This document shows positions 8,179 through 16,774 of a DNA stretch of 64,000 nucleotides, piece after piece. Under the pieces are notes generated by a model. That model had not been told where the DNA came from. It searched no databases and saw only the letters and a program-made list of their open reading frames with translations. The translations under genes and the position numbers were made by a program. The DNA is from JAVXNW01 sp036645575 (lineage in GTDB: Bacteria > Bacillota > Clostridia > Christensenellales > Aristaeellaceae): positions 1 to 64,000 of the forward strand of contig JAVXNW010000001.1 of assembly GCA_036645575.1 (NCBI GenBank). Direction: 5' to 3'. Every line of letters begins with the position of its first letter. Position 1 is the stretch's first letter.

Positions 8179-10104
8179 ATGAAGACCGTCAGGTTGACCA
8201 TGGCGCAGGCACTGGTTCGCTTTATGGAAAACCAGTACGTGCGCTACGGCGACACGGAGCACCGCTTTGTGCGCGGCGTCATGATGCTGCCGGGGCACGG
8301 AAACGTGGTAGGTCTCGGGCAGGCGCTTGCCCAAGAGGCGCACGCGCTTGAAATCTATCAGGGCAAAAACGAGCAGGGCATGGCGCACGTCGCGGTTGCG
8401 TTTGCCAAGCAAATGAAGCGCAAGCAGATATTTGCCGTGACCTCGTCGGTCGGCCCGGGCGCCGCCAACATGGTGACCGCCGCCGGAACCGCCACCGCCA
8501 ACAACATCCCGGTGCTGCTGCTGCCGGGCGACGTCTACGCCTGTCGCCAACCCGACCCGGTGCTCCAGCAGATCGAGCAGAACCACGACATGGGCCTTTC
8601 GACCAACGACGCCTTCCGGGCGGTGTGCCGCTATTGGGATCGCGTGTCGCGGCCCGAGCAGCTGATGAGCGCGCTGCTCAACGCGTTTCGGGTGCTCACA
8701 GATCCCGCCGACACCGGCGCGGTCTGCATCGCGCTTCCGCAGGACGTCGAGGGCGAGGCATACGACTACCCGGAGAGCTTTTTTGCGCGGCGCGTCCACG
8801 TGATTGAGCGCCGTCCCCCGACCGAAGAGGCGATCGCGCTGGCGGCGCAGGCCATTCGGGACGCCAAGAAGCCGATGCTGATCTGCGGCGGCGGCGTCCG
8901 CTACGCCGAGGCGCACGCGGAATTTCGCGAATTTGCCGAAAAAATGCGCATCCCGTTTGGCGAGACGCAGGCCGGAAAGAGCGCCATCGTCAGCGATCAC
9001 CTTCTCAACATGGGCGGCGTGGGCGTGACCGGCTGCGCGGCGGCCAACGACATCGCCAAGCAAGCGGATCTGATCATCGGCGTCGGCACGCGCTATACCG
9101 ACTTTACGACATCATCCAAGTGGCTGTTTCGCCAGGACGCGCGCTTTGTCAACCTGAGCATATCGCCCTTTCAGGCCTATAAGCTGGACGCCGTGCCGAT
9201 CGTGGCCGACGCAAAGGTCGCGCTGCCCAGGCTTATGGCGGCGCTCGCCGGCTACCAAAGCGGCTGGGGCGACGAGATCGAGCGCGCCAAGGCGAATTGG
9301 CAGGCGGAGCTTGACCGGCTCGACAACCTGACCTATACCGGAAAGGACTATGTTCCGAACGTAAACGACCAAAACGCCGCGTCCGCCCAAAAATTTGCGG
9401 AGGATCTAAACGCCTCGCTCACGCAGACGCAGGTGCTCGGCGCGCTCAATCGCCTGATCGAGGAGGACGCGGTCGTGATCGGCTCGTCGGGAAGCCTGCC
9501 CGGCTGCATGCAGCGGATGTGGCGGCCGCGCACGCCCGACAGCTACAACATGGAGTACGGCTACTCCTGCATGGGCTACGAAATTTCCGGCGCCTTGGGC
9601 GTCAAGTTCGCGGTCGGGGAGAAGCCGGTCTATTCGATGGTGGGCGACGGAAGCTTTGTGATGCTGCACTCAGAGATGCTGACCGCGGTTCAGGAGCGCA
9701 AAAAGATCAGCGTCTGCCTGTTTGACAACGCGAGCTTTGGCTGCATCAACAACCTGCAAAACGGACAGGGCAACGACTCGATGCTGACGGAACTTCGCTA
9801 TCGCACGGAATCGGGCAGGCACGACGGGCGCTTCCTCACCGTCGATTACGCGGCGATCGCGCAGGGCTACGGCGCGAAGGGCTATCGCGTGCGCACCATG
9901 GCGGAGCTTGAAATGGCGATTGAAGACGCCAAGGGGATCACCGACCGGCCGGTATTGTTTGACATCAAGGTGCTGCCCAAATCCATGACGGATGGATACG
10001 GCTCTTGGTGGCGCGTCGGAACGCCCGAGGTGTCCGAAGACCCGCGCAACCGCGCATGCTGGCAAGACCACACGGCGCACATGGAAGACGCCAGAAAGTA
10101 TTAG
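8179..10104 (+). CDS. iolD: 3D-(3,5/4)-trihydroxycyclohexane-1,2-dione hydrolase IolD (ThDP-dependent)
   Basis: A 641-residue thiamine-diphosphate enzyme of the acetolactate-synthase superfamily that opens the cyclitol ring to give 5-deoxyglucuronate. The N-terminal pyrimidine domain has [12 protein letters not shown] and the [14 protein letters not shown] glutamate region. The middle domain is FAD/ThDP-fold-like. The C-terminal domain has the ThDP-Mg motif [11 protein letters not shown] ending in the Asn of [10 protein letters not shown] choose the ATG at 8179 because GGAGGGGG lies 8 bases away. The ATG at 8173, which overlaps the iolB stop, is only 2 bases from it. Length matches the family (about 640). 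Confidence 0.93.
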   Translation: MKTVRLTMAQALVRFMENQYVRYGDTEHRFVRGVMMLPGHGNVVGLGQALAQEAHALEIYQGKNEQGMAHVAVAFAKQMKRKQIFAVTSSVGPGAANMVTAAGTATANNIPVLLLPGDVYACRQPDPVLQQIEQNHDMGLSTNDAFRAVCRYWDRVSRPEQLMSALLNAFRVLTDPADTGAVCIALPQDVEGEAYDYPESFFARRVHVIERRPPTEEAIALAAQAIRDAKKPMLICGGGVRYAEAHAEFREFAEKMRIPFGETQAGKSAIVSDHLLNMGGVGVTGCAAANDIAKQADLIIGVGTRYTDFTTSSKWLFRQDARFVNLSISPFQAYKLDAVPIVADAKVALPRLMAALAGYQSGWGDEIERAKANWQAELDRLDNLTYTGKDYVPNVNDQNAASAQKFAEDLNASLTQTQVLGALNRLIEEDAVVIGSSGSLPGCMQRMWRPRTPDSYNMEYGYSCMGYEISGALGVKFAVGEKPVYSMVGDGSFVMLHSEMLTAVQERKKISVCLFDNASFGCINNLQNGQGNDSMLTELRYRTESGRHDGRFLTVDYAAIAQGYGAKGYRVRTMAELEMAIEDAKGITDRPVLFDIKVLPKSMTDGYGSWWRVGTPEVSEDPRNRACWQDHTAHMEDARKY

Positions 10105-10142
10105 CTGCGATTCGGACGACAGATAGAAGGGGAAGAATTTCT

Positions 10143-11156
10143 ATGAGCAAGCAATTAAACATCGGCATCATCGGCGCGGGGCGCATTGGCAAATTGCACG
10201 CGGCAAACTTGGTGAACCGCGTTCCGGGCGCGAAGGTGGTCGCGATTTCCGACGTGTACCTGCCCGCAGCCGAGGAATTGGCTGAAAAACTGGGCGTCGA
10301 GACCGCCTATCAGGACTACAAGCGCATCCTGGAGGACCCCGCGATCGACGCGGTATTCATCTGCTCCTCGACCGACACGCACTCCCCCATCTCGATTGAG
10401 GCGGCGCAGGCGGGCAAGCACATCTTCTGCGAAAAGCCGATCGACCATGACCTTGACAAGATTCGCGCGGTGCTGGACGCGGTCAAAAAGGCCGGGATTA
10501 AGTACCAAGTGGGCTTTAACCGCCGGTTCGACCGAAACTTTAAACACGTGCGCGACGTCGTCCAAGCGGGCGGCGTGGGCGATGTGCAGATCGTCAAGGT
10601 GACCTCGCGCGACCCGGAAGCCCCGCCGCTTTCCTACGTCAAGGTGTCGGGCGGCATATTCGTCGATATGACCATTCACGATTTTGACATGGTGCGCTAC
10701 CTCTCGGGAAGCGAAGTCACCGAGGTTTCGACATTTGGCGCGTGCCTTGTCAACCCCGACATTGCCAAGGCGGGCGACGTGGATACCTGCATCATCACCC
10801 TGCGCTTTGCCAACGGCGCGATCGGCGTGATCGACAACTCCCGCCAAGCGGTCTACGGCTACGACCAGCGCGTCGAGGTCTTTGGCTCCAAGGGCATGAT
10901 CTCGGCCGAAAACGAGACGGCCAACAACACCACGTGGTATACGGCCGATTCCGTGACGCGCGAAAAGCCGCTGTGGTTCTTCCTCGAGCGCTACAACGAG
11001 GCGTTCATTCAGGAGGAAAGCGACTTTGTCGATGCCTGCCTAAACGGCAAGGACACGTTGGTCGGATCGTTTGACGGCTTGCAGCCCGTGCTTATCGCGA
11101 TTGCCGCGAAGAAATCCTGCGAACTGGGCGGCGTTCCGGTCAAGGTTGAACGGTAA
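10143..11156 (+). CDS. iolG: Inositol 2-dehydrogenase IolG (GFO/IDH/MocA family)
   Basis: A 337-residue NAD-dependent dehydrogenase that oxidises myo-inositol to scyllo-inosose, the first step of the pathway. It has the Rossmann motif GIIGAGRIG at residues 8-16 and the catalytic lysine in EKPIDHD. DMTIHDFDMVRY supplies the Asp/His pair of the active site, and VGFNRRFDRNF is characteristic of inositol dehydrogenases. The start follows AGAAGGGGAAG. An upstream in-frame extension overlaps iolD and lacks a suitable site. Other oxidations of polyols are possible in this family, but neighbouring iolE/B/D make the assignment strong. Confidence 0.92.
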   Translation: MSKQLNIGIIGAGRIGKLHAANLVNRVPGAKVVAISDVYLPAAEELAEKLGVETAYQDYKRILEDPAIDAVFICSSTDTHSPISIEAAQAGKHIFCEKPIDHDLDKIRAVLDAVKKAGIKYQVGFNRRFDRNFKHVRDVVQAGGVGDVQIVKVTSRDPEAPPLSYVKVSGGIFVDMTIHDFDMVRYLSGSEVTEVSTFGACLVNPDIAKAGDVDTCIITLRFANGAIGVIDNSRQAVYGYDQRVEVFGSKGMISAENETANNTTWYTADSVTREKPLWFFLERYNEAFIQEESDFVDACLNGKDTLVGSFDGLQPVLIAIAAKKSCELGGVPVKVER

Positions 11157-11170
11157 AGGAGGAGACGACC

Positions 11171-12211
11171 ATGGCAAAGATCAAGGTAGGCGTGGCGGGT
11201 TACGGCACCATCGGACAGCGGTTGGCGGACGGCGTCGCGCTTCAAGGGGATATGGAATTGGTGGGCGTGGCCGATCTTGCGCCGACGCTGGCCATCAGGG
11301 CGCTCAAGGAAAAGGGCATGCCCTACGACCTGTATTTGGTGGACGGCGCGGATCGCGAAAAGTTTGACGCGCTGGACATTCCGGTTGCCGGGACGTTTGA
11401 GGATTTGATCGACAAGGTGGACATCATGCTCGACTCCTCGCCCGGCGGCATTGGCGCAAAGAACAAGGCGCTCTACGAGAAAAAGGGCGTCAAGGCCATC
11501 TTCCAGGGCGGCGAAAAGAACTCGGTCGCGGACGTGTTCTTCCACGGCTATGCCAATTTTGAAAAGGGCGTGGGCAAGGACTACCTCAAACTGACTAGCT
11601 GCAACACGACCGGCCTCATTCGTGCCGTGGATGCGCTCGACCGCGAATTTGGCCTATCCAAAGTCGCGATCACGATCATTCGCCGCGTGGCCGATCCGGG
11701 CGACTACCATCGCGGGCTTACCAACGCCTTGCAGATCGACAAGGCGCCCAGCCATCAGGCGCTCGACCTGATGACCATCATGCCGCACGTCGCGGCGACC
11801 GGAATCCTCGTGCACACGCCGGTCACGCACGGCCACATCATTACCGTGCTTGCCAGCGGAAAAGACGGCCGCAAGATCACGCGCGAGGAGGCGCTTGCCT
11901 GCTTTGAAAAGCATCCGCGCATCCGCGTGGTCTCGATTGACGAGGGGTTCTTGGGCAACGCGAGCCTGTTCAAATACGCGCGCGACCTGGGCAATCCGCG
12001 CGGCGACATGTACGAGATCGGCCTGTGGTCAGACAGCATTGTGGAATCGGGCAACGACATCATGTTCGCCATCAACATCCCGCAGGAGTCGGTCACGATC
12101 CCCGAGACGATGGACGCCATTCGCGCGGCGACCAAGATGCAGTTGACCCGCGAGACCGGCACCGCCGAGACCAACAAGTATCTGGGCATCGGAAAATTTA
12201 AAAAGCACTGA
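11171..12211 (+). CDS. Archaeal-type (type II) glyceraldehyde-3-phosphate dehydrogenase
   Basis: A 346-residue phosphorylating GAPDH of the archaeal type II family, which is barely similar to the bacterial GapA type. The Rossmann motif GVAGYGTIG is at residues 7-15. The catalytic cysteine is Cys144 in the diagnostic SCNTTGL. It continues with RRVADPGD and a C-terminal FAINIPQESVTIPETMDAIRA stretch typical of archaeal enzymes. AAAGGAGGAG precedes the ATG. It lies 14 bases after iolG and is followed by an archaeal-type PGK, so the two could oxidise glyceraldehyde-3-phosphate (or a related aldehyde phosphate) and recover ATP. A substrate other than GAP is possible and should not be excluded. Confidence 0.85.
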   Translation: MAKIKVGVAGYGTIGQRLADGVALQGDMELVGVADLAPTLAIRALKEKGMPYDLYLVDGADREKFDALDIPVAGTFEDLIDKVDIMLDSSPGGIGAKNKALYEKKGVKAIFQGGEKNSVADVFFHGYANFEKGVGKDYLKLTSCNTTGLIRAVDALDREFGLSKVAITIIRRVADPGDYHRGLTNALQIDKAPSHQALDLMTIMPHVAATGILVHTPVTHGHIITVLASGKDGRKITREEALACFEKHPRIRVVSIDEGFLGNASLFKYARDLGNPRGDMYEIGLWSDSIVESGNDIMFAINIPQESVTIPETMDAIRAATKMQLTRETGTAETNKYLGIGKFKKH

Positions 12212-12218
12212 CACCATT

Positions 12219-12254
12219 GCGGGGTTCGGAGCGTCATTGCCCTCCGAACCCCGC
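12219..12254 (+). other. Intercistronic stem-loop between GAPDH and PGK genes
   Basis: A perfect 13-bp stem, GCGGGGTTCGGAG (12219-12231) with CTCCGAACCCCGC (12242-12254), has a 10-base loop. No T-run follows, and the PGK ribosome binding site comes 10 bases later. It probably tunes mRNA stability within the operon. Confidence 0.55.
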
Positions 12255-12274
12255 GTCCCGGAAGGAGGACGACC

Positions 12275-13549
12275 ATGCGCTTTGGCATCCATACACTGGA
12301 CGATTTTGACGTGCGCGGCAAGACCGTGCTCTGCCGGATCGACATAAACCAACCGGTGGATCGCGCGACGGGCACGCTCAAGAGCATTGCGCGCATCGAG
12401 GCGTGCGTGCCGACGCTCAAAGAGCTGTCGGAAAAGGGCGCGCGGCTGGTGCTGCTGGCTCATCAGGGCAGCGACATCGAATACAAGAACTTCTACACGA
12501 CCGAGCCGCACGCGCGCGTGCTGACCGCGCTCCTGGGCAAGGCGGTGCGATTTGTCGAGGACGTGTGCGGCCCGACCGCGCGGCAGGCGATCGCGGAACT
12601 TCGCCCGGGCGAGATCCTGCTGCTAGACAACGTGCGCTTTTGTTCGGAGGAGCAGACGCTCTTTGAAATGAAGCTGCAACTGACCCACGCGCAGCAGGCT
12701 CAGACGCAGCTGGTCAAGAAGCTTGCGCCGCTGGGGGATCTGTACGTGTGCGACGCGTTTGCCGCCGCGCACCGCGACCAGCCCACGCTGTGCGGGTTTG
12801 AACAGGTGTTGCCAAGCGCGATGGGGCGGCTGTTTGAGAAGGAATACTGCGTGATTTCCGAACTCATGGAAAAGCCCGAGCACCCGTGCGTGTTCGTGCT
12901 GGGCGGCGCGAAGGTGTCGGACGCGTTTTTGATGATGGAAAGCGTGCTCAAGGCGGGCGCGGCCGATACGGTGCTGACGGGCGGACTGGTCGCGAACATC
13001 CTGCTTGCGGCAAAGGGCGAGCAGATCGGGCGCGGCAGCCGCGCGTTCATCGAAAAGGCGGGCTATGCGGATTTTATCGAGCAGGTAAAGCCGGTGCTTG
13101 CGCGGTATCCGGGCAAGATCATGACGCCGAGCAGCCTTGCGTATGTCGAAAACGGCGTGCGGCGCGAGGCGGCGCTGGGCGCGCTTCCCGAGGACGCGTG
13201 CGCGCTCGACATCGGGGAGGACGCCGCCAAGGCCTACGCGGCGGTCATCCTAGGCGCAAAGACCGTCTTTGTCAACGGCCCGATGGGCGTCTTTGAGGAG
13301 CCGGAAAGCGAATTGGGCACGAAGATCGTCTGGGATGCGCTGGGGGAGAGCCAAGCCTACACCGTGGTCGGCGGCGGCGACAGCGTGACCGCGACGAACA
13401 AATACCAAAAGGAAGACAAGATCGGCTACATCTGCACAGGCGGCGGCGCGCTGATCCGCTTTTTGACCGGCGAGGACATGCCGGTTGTGCGGGCGCTTCG
13501 CCATGCGGCGATCGCCTTCCCGGCAAAAGGAGAAGAAGATGCGCCTTGA
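12275..13549 (+). CDS. pgk: Archaeal-type phosphoglycerate kinase
   Basis: A 424-residue phosphoglycerate kinase whose sequence follows the archaeal rather than bacterial pattern. The N-terminal nucleotide/substrate stretch VLCRIDINQPVD, LVLLAHQGSD with the archaeal-style LAHQ word, and LLLDNVRF are visible. The phosphate loop VLGGAKVSDAF comes next, then VFVNGPMGVFE and a C-terminal ICTGGGALIRFLTGEDMP. It would transfer phosphate from 1,3-bisphosphoglycerate to ADP. GGAAGGAGG precedes the start. The 3' end overlaps the next gene by 11 bases. A housekeeping bacterial PGK probably exists elsewhere, making this a pathway-dedicated copy (inference). Confidence 0.87.
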   Translation: MRFGIHTLDDFDVRGKTVLCRIDINQPVDRATGTLKSIARIEACVPTLKELSEKGARLVLLAHQGSDIEYKNFYTTEPHARVLTALLGKAVRFVEDVCGPTARQAIAELRPGEILLLDNVRFCSEEQTLFEMKLQLTHAQQAQTQLVKKLAPLGDLYVCDAFAAAHRDQPTLCGFEQVLPSAMGRLFEKEYCVISELMEKPEHPCVFVLGGAKVSDAFLMMESVLKAGAADTVLTGGLVANILLAAKGEQIGRGSRAFIEKAGYADFIEQVKPVLARYPGKIMTPSSLAYVENGVRREAALGALPEDACALDIGEDAAKAYAAVILGAKTVFVNGPMGVFEEPESELGTKIVWDALGESQAYTVVGGGDSVTATNKYQKEDKIGYICTGGGALIRFLTGEDMPVVRALRHAAIAFPAKGEEDAP

Positions 13550-14789
13550 ATTTGGATTCGGAACCGGCACGCAGGTGGTGAACGCGCCCGACAAAAACGT
13601 GCTGGGCGTGCTGACGCCCAACAAGGTGACGCTCGATCTGACCGGCGAAGCGGAAGTCGCGCGCGCGCTTGAAAACCCAATTGGCAAGGCGCGTCTGCGC
13701 GAAATCGTGCGGCCGGGCGAAAAAATCGCCATTGTCACAAGCGACCTCACGCGACCCATGCCGACGGCGCGCGTGCTGCCCCAAGTGATGGCGGAGCTCC
13801 ATGCGGCGGGCGTTTCGGATCAAGATGTGACGCTGGTATTTGGCCTTGGCAGTCACCGACGCCAGACCGACGCCGAGCGGCAAAAGCTGGCGGGCGAAGA
13901 GATATTTCGCCGGATTCGCTGCGTCGATTCGGACCCGGAGGACTGCGTGCATCTGGGCGACACCGCGCGCGGCACCCCCATCGACATCACGCGCGTCGTG
14001 GCGGAGGCAGACGTTCGCATATGCCTTGGCAACATCGAGTATCACTACTTTGCGGGCTATTCCGGCGGCGCAAAGGCGCTGATGCCGGGCGTGTCCACCC
14101 GCGCGGCAATCCAGAAAAACCACGCGGCGATGGTGAAAAAGGAGGCCTGCGCGGGCAGACTCGAGGGCAATCCGCTGCGCGAGGACATCGAGGAGGCGGG
14201 CGCGCGCGTCGGGATCGATTTTATCCTCAACGTGGTCTTGGACGAGCACAAGGAGATCGTCCGCGCGGTCGCGGGGGACGCGGTGCAGGCGCATCGCGCG
14301 GGCTGCCAGTTTCTCGACAGTTTTTATTTAAAGGAGATCCCCGCGCGCGCCGACATCGTGCTTGTGTCGCAGGGCGGCGCGCCCAAGGACCTCAACCTCT
14401 ACCAGACGCAAAAGGCGCTCGACAACGCCAAGCACGCGGTGAAAAAGGGCGGCGTGGTGATCCTGATCGGCTCCTGCCGCGAGGGACTGGGCGAAAAGAC
14501 GTTTGAGGAATGGATGACCCAATCGGAAAGCCCCGAAGGCATGATCGAGCGGATCGGGCGCGACTTCCAATTGGGCGGGCACAAGGCGGCGGCGATCGCC
14601 ATGGTGCTTCAAAACGCGGACATCTACCTCGTGAGCGACATGGACGACGAGTTTGTCAAAAGCATCTTTCTAAAGCCGTTTTCATCGGCGCAGGCGGCGC
14701 TCGATCAGGCACTTTCGGTTCTGGGGGATCAGGCAACCATTCTTTCGATGCCCTTTGGCGGTTCGACGCTGCCACGGGCACGCGGTTAG
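13539..14789 (+). CDS. LarA-family nickel-pincer hydroxyacid racemase/epimerase homologue
   Basis: A 416-residue LarA-family protein. Lactate racemase LarA binds a nickel-pincer nucleotide covalently through a lysine. All four key residues can be aligned: His106 (FGLGSHRR), His169 (NIEYHYFAGYSGG), Lys179 (SGGAKALMPG) and His195 (QKNHAAM). The spacing is within a few residues of LarA His108, His174, Lys184 and His200. The cofactor should therefore bind. LarA homologues racemise or epimerise various 2-hydroxyacids, so lactate, glycerate or an aldonate are all possible. The cofactor synthesis genes larB, larC and larE are not in the window. The start at 13539 follows AAAAGGAG and overlaps pgk by 11 bases. 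Confidence 0.85.
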   Translation: MRLEFGFGTGTQVVNAPDKNVLGVLTPNKVTLDLTGEAEVARALENPIGKARLREIVRPGEKIAIVTSDLTRPMPTARVLPQVMAELHAAGVSDQDVTLVFGLGSHRRQTDAERQKLAGEEIFRRIRCVDSDPEDCVHLGDTARGTPIDITRVVAEADVRICLGNIEYHYFAGYSGGAKALMPGVSTRAAIQKNHAAMVKKEACAGRLEGNPLREDIEEAGARVGIDFILNVVLDEHKEIVRAVAGDAVQAHRAGCQFLDSFYLKEIPARADIVLVSQGGAPKDLNLYQTQKALDNAKHAVKKGGVVILIGSCREGLGEKTFEEWMTQSESPEGMIERIGRDFQLGGHKAAAIAMVLQNADIYLVSDMDDEFVKSIFLKPFSSAQAALDQALSVLGDQATILSMPFGGSTLPRARG

Positions 14790-14801
14790 GAGGAAGACGA
14801 C

Positions 14802-15650
14802 ATGGTATCTACCGAGGCATTGCAGGCATTGGCCTGCCGAATCCGAATCGGGGCCGTGGAGGAATTTAAGGCGCGCGGCTTTGGGCATGTGGGCGGCTCG
14901 CTCAGCATCTGCGATCTGCTGGCCGTCCTGTATGGGGACGTGATGCGCTATCGCCCCGCGCAGCCGGACTGGCCAGATCGCGACAAACTCATTTGCTCAA
15001 AGGGTCACGCGGGCCCGGCGATCTATTCCGTGCTGGGCATCGAGGGCTTTTTTGCCTATGACGACATCAAGACGCTCAACCAGCCCGGCACCAACTTCCC
15101 GAGCCACTGCGACCGGAACAAGACGCCCGGCATCGACATGACGACGGGCTCCTTGGGGCAGGGCACATCGCTCGCGGTCGGCATGGCGATGGGCGACCAA
15201 CTGCGCGGGCGGGACAGCAAGGTGTTCCTGATCGTCGGGGACGGCGAGCTCAACGAAGGGCAGGTCTGGGAGGCGGCGATGTTCGCTTCGGCGCACGACC
15301 TGTCCAACATGATCTGGTTTGTCGACGACAACAAGCGCCAATTGGACGGCTATTGCAAGGATGTGCTGAACCCATTTGACATTCCGAAGAAATTCGAGGC
15401 ATTTGGCTTCCACACGCAGTTTATTCCCGGAAACGACGTGGACGCCATCCGAGGCGCCATTGCGAAATGCGAAGAAGCGCCGGGTCATCCGCACGCCATC
15501 ATCCTGGACAGCGTCAAGGGCGCGGGCATTCAGGCGGTCGTCGACACGGTCAGCAACCACAGCATGAACGTGTCGCCCGAGACCTGCGACGGGTGGCTCA
15601 AGGAGTTGCGCGCGGAGCTTACGACACTGGAAGGGCGGTGCGGCGCATGA
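14802..15650 (+). CDS. Transketolase, N-terminal subunit
   Basis: A 282-residue protein equal to the ThDP-binding half of transketolase. The motif GDGELNEGQVWEA begins at residue 146 and ends in the Asn of DDNKRQLDG. GHVGGSLS, ICSKGHAGPA and TTGSLGQGTS are the usual substrate and cofactor contacts. It needs the C-terminal subunit encoded immediately downstream, whose ATG overlaps its stop (ATGA). Split transketolases are common in archaea and in bacterial sugar operons such as apulose catabolism. The real acceptor and donor sugars here are unknown. GGAGGAAG precedes the start. Confidence 0.92.
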   Translation: MVSTEALQALACRIRIGAVEEFKARGFGHVGGSLSICDLLAVLYGDVMRYRPAQPDWPDRDKLICSKGHAGPAIYSVLGIEGFFAYDDIKTLNQPGTNFPSHCDRNKTPGIDMTTGSLGQGTSLAVGMAMGDQLRGRDSKVFLIVGDGELNEGQVWEAAMFASAHDLSNMIWFVDDNKRQLDGYCKDVLNPFDIPKKFEAFGFHTQFIPGNDVDAIRGAIAKCEEAPGHPHAIILDSVKGAGIQAVVDTVSNHSMNVSPETCDGWLKELRAELTTLEGRCGA

Positions 15651-16609
15651 AGATTGTATACGATGGGCAAATGGATCCCCGCGCATTCAAGGACGTGCTG
15701 GGCGCGACGATTGCGGATATTCTCGAAAAAGATCCGGACGCGATCTACCTGGACGCCGATTTGATGAGCTGCATCGGCACGGCGAAGTACGCCAAATCGC
15801 ACCCCAGCCGCGCTATCCAGTGCGGCATTGCGGAGGCCAACATGATCGGCGTGGCGTCCGGCCTTGCGGCGGTAGGCTTTAAGCCCATTGCCCACTCGTT
15901 TGGCACCTTCGCGTCGCGCCGGTGCTTCGATCAGGCGTTTCTGTCCGCAGGCTACGCGAAAAACGACGTGACGATCATCGGAACCGACCCCGGCGTGTGC
16001 GCGACATTCAACGGCGGCACCCACATGCCCTTTGAGGACATGGCGATCTACCGCGCGCTGCCCACCGCCACCGTGCTTGACATAACCGATACCGTGATGC
16101 TTGAGAGCGTGCTGCGCGCGTGCATGAGCCGGCCGGGCGTCAAGTACCTGCGCGTCGGGCGCAAGCAGGCGGCGAAGGTATACGAAAGCGGCAGCGAAAT
16201 AACGATTGGGCAGGCGATTACGCTGCGCGAGGGAAGCGATCTCACGATCATCGCGTGCGGCATCATGGTGCACGAGGCGCTGCAAGCCGCGCAGACGCTC
16301 GAAAAAGAGGGCATCAGCGCAAGGGTGCTCGACATGTTTACCGTGAAGCCGCTTGACGAGGCGGCGCTTGTGGATGCGGCTCGCACGACCGGCACGATCG
16401 TCACCGCCGAAAACCACAACCGCGTGGGCGGGCTGTACGCCGCCGTCGCGGAGGCACTGGCGCGGCTGTGCCCGATCCCGGTTGAATACGTGGCCGTCGA
16501 GGACGAGTTTGGCGAGGTGGGTCCGCAGGATTACCTGCAAAAGCGCTTCGGCCTGACCGCCCAGCACATCGTAGAAAAAGCGCACGCCGCGCTTGCGCGA
16601 AAGCGCTAA
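15647..16609 (+). CDS. Transketolase, C-terminal subunit
   Basis: A 320-residue protein with the pyrimidine-binding and C-terminal domains of transketolase. The catalytic glutamate is in QCGIAEANMIGVASGLA. The His/Phe pocket appears in FGTFASRRCFDQ, and GTHMPFEDMAIYRALP follows. The C-terminal domain opens with LTIIACGIMVHEAL. Start and stop overlap with the N-terminal subunit imply equal synthesis and a heteromeric enzyme. It is the last gene of the operon and is followed by a strong terminator at 16627-16670. Confidence 0.92.
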   Translation: MKIVYDGQMDPRAFKDVLGATIADILEKDPDAIYLDADLMSCIGTAKYAKSHPSRAIQCGIAEANMIGVASGLAAVGFKPIAHSFGTFASRRCFDQAFLSAGYAKNDVTIIGTDPGVCATFNGGTHMPFEDMAIYRALPTATVLDITDTVMLESVLRACMSRPGVKYLRVGRKQAAKVYESGSEITIGQAITLREGSDLTIIACGIMVHEALQAAQTLEKEGISARVLDMFTVKPLDEAALVDAARTTGTIVTAENHNRVGGLYAAVAEALARLCPIPVEYVAVEDEFGEVGPQDYLQKRFGLTAQHIVEKAHAALARKR

Positions 16610-16626
16610 ACGAGCGACGATAGGCC

Positions 16627-16670
16627 ATTTGCCACCCGAACCGCGATGCGGTCAGGGTGGCAAATTGTTT
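16627..16670 (+). terminator. Intrinsic terminator of the inositol/transketolase operon
   Basis: ATTTGCCACCC (16627-16637) pairs with GGGTGGCAAAT (16655-16665), enclosing an inner ACCGC/GCGGT hairpin, and is followed by TGTTTT. It lies 18 bases after the stop codon. Confidence 0.85.
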
Positions 16671-16774
16671 TGGGGGGAGCGCTGCGAAATGCCGCGTTGG
16701 TGACTTGATCACGTTTTGAAGGGCAGGTTATGCGGTATAATAAGCAAAACAGAGGATGCAAGGGAGAAAAAGGC

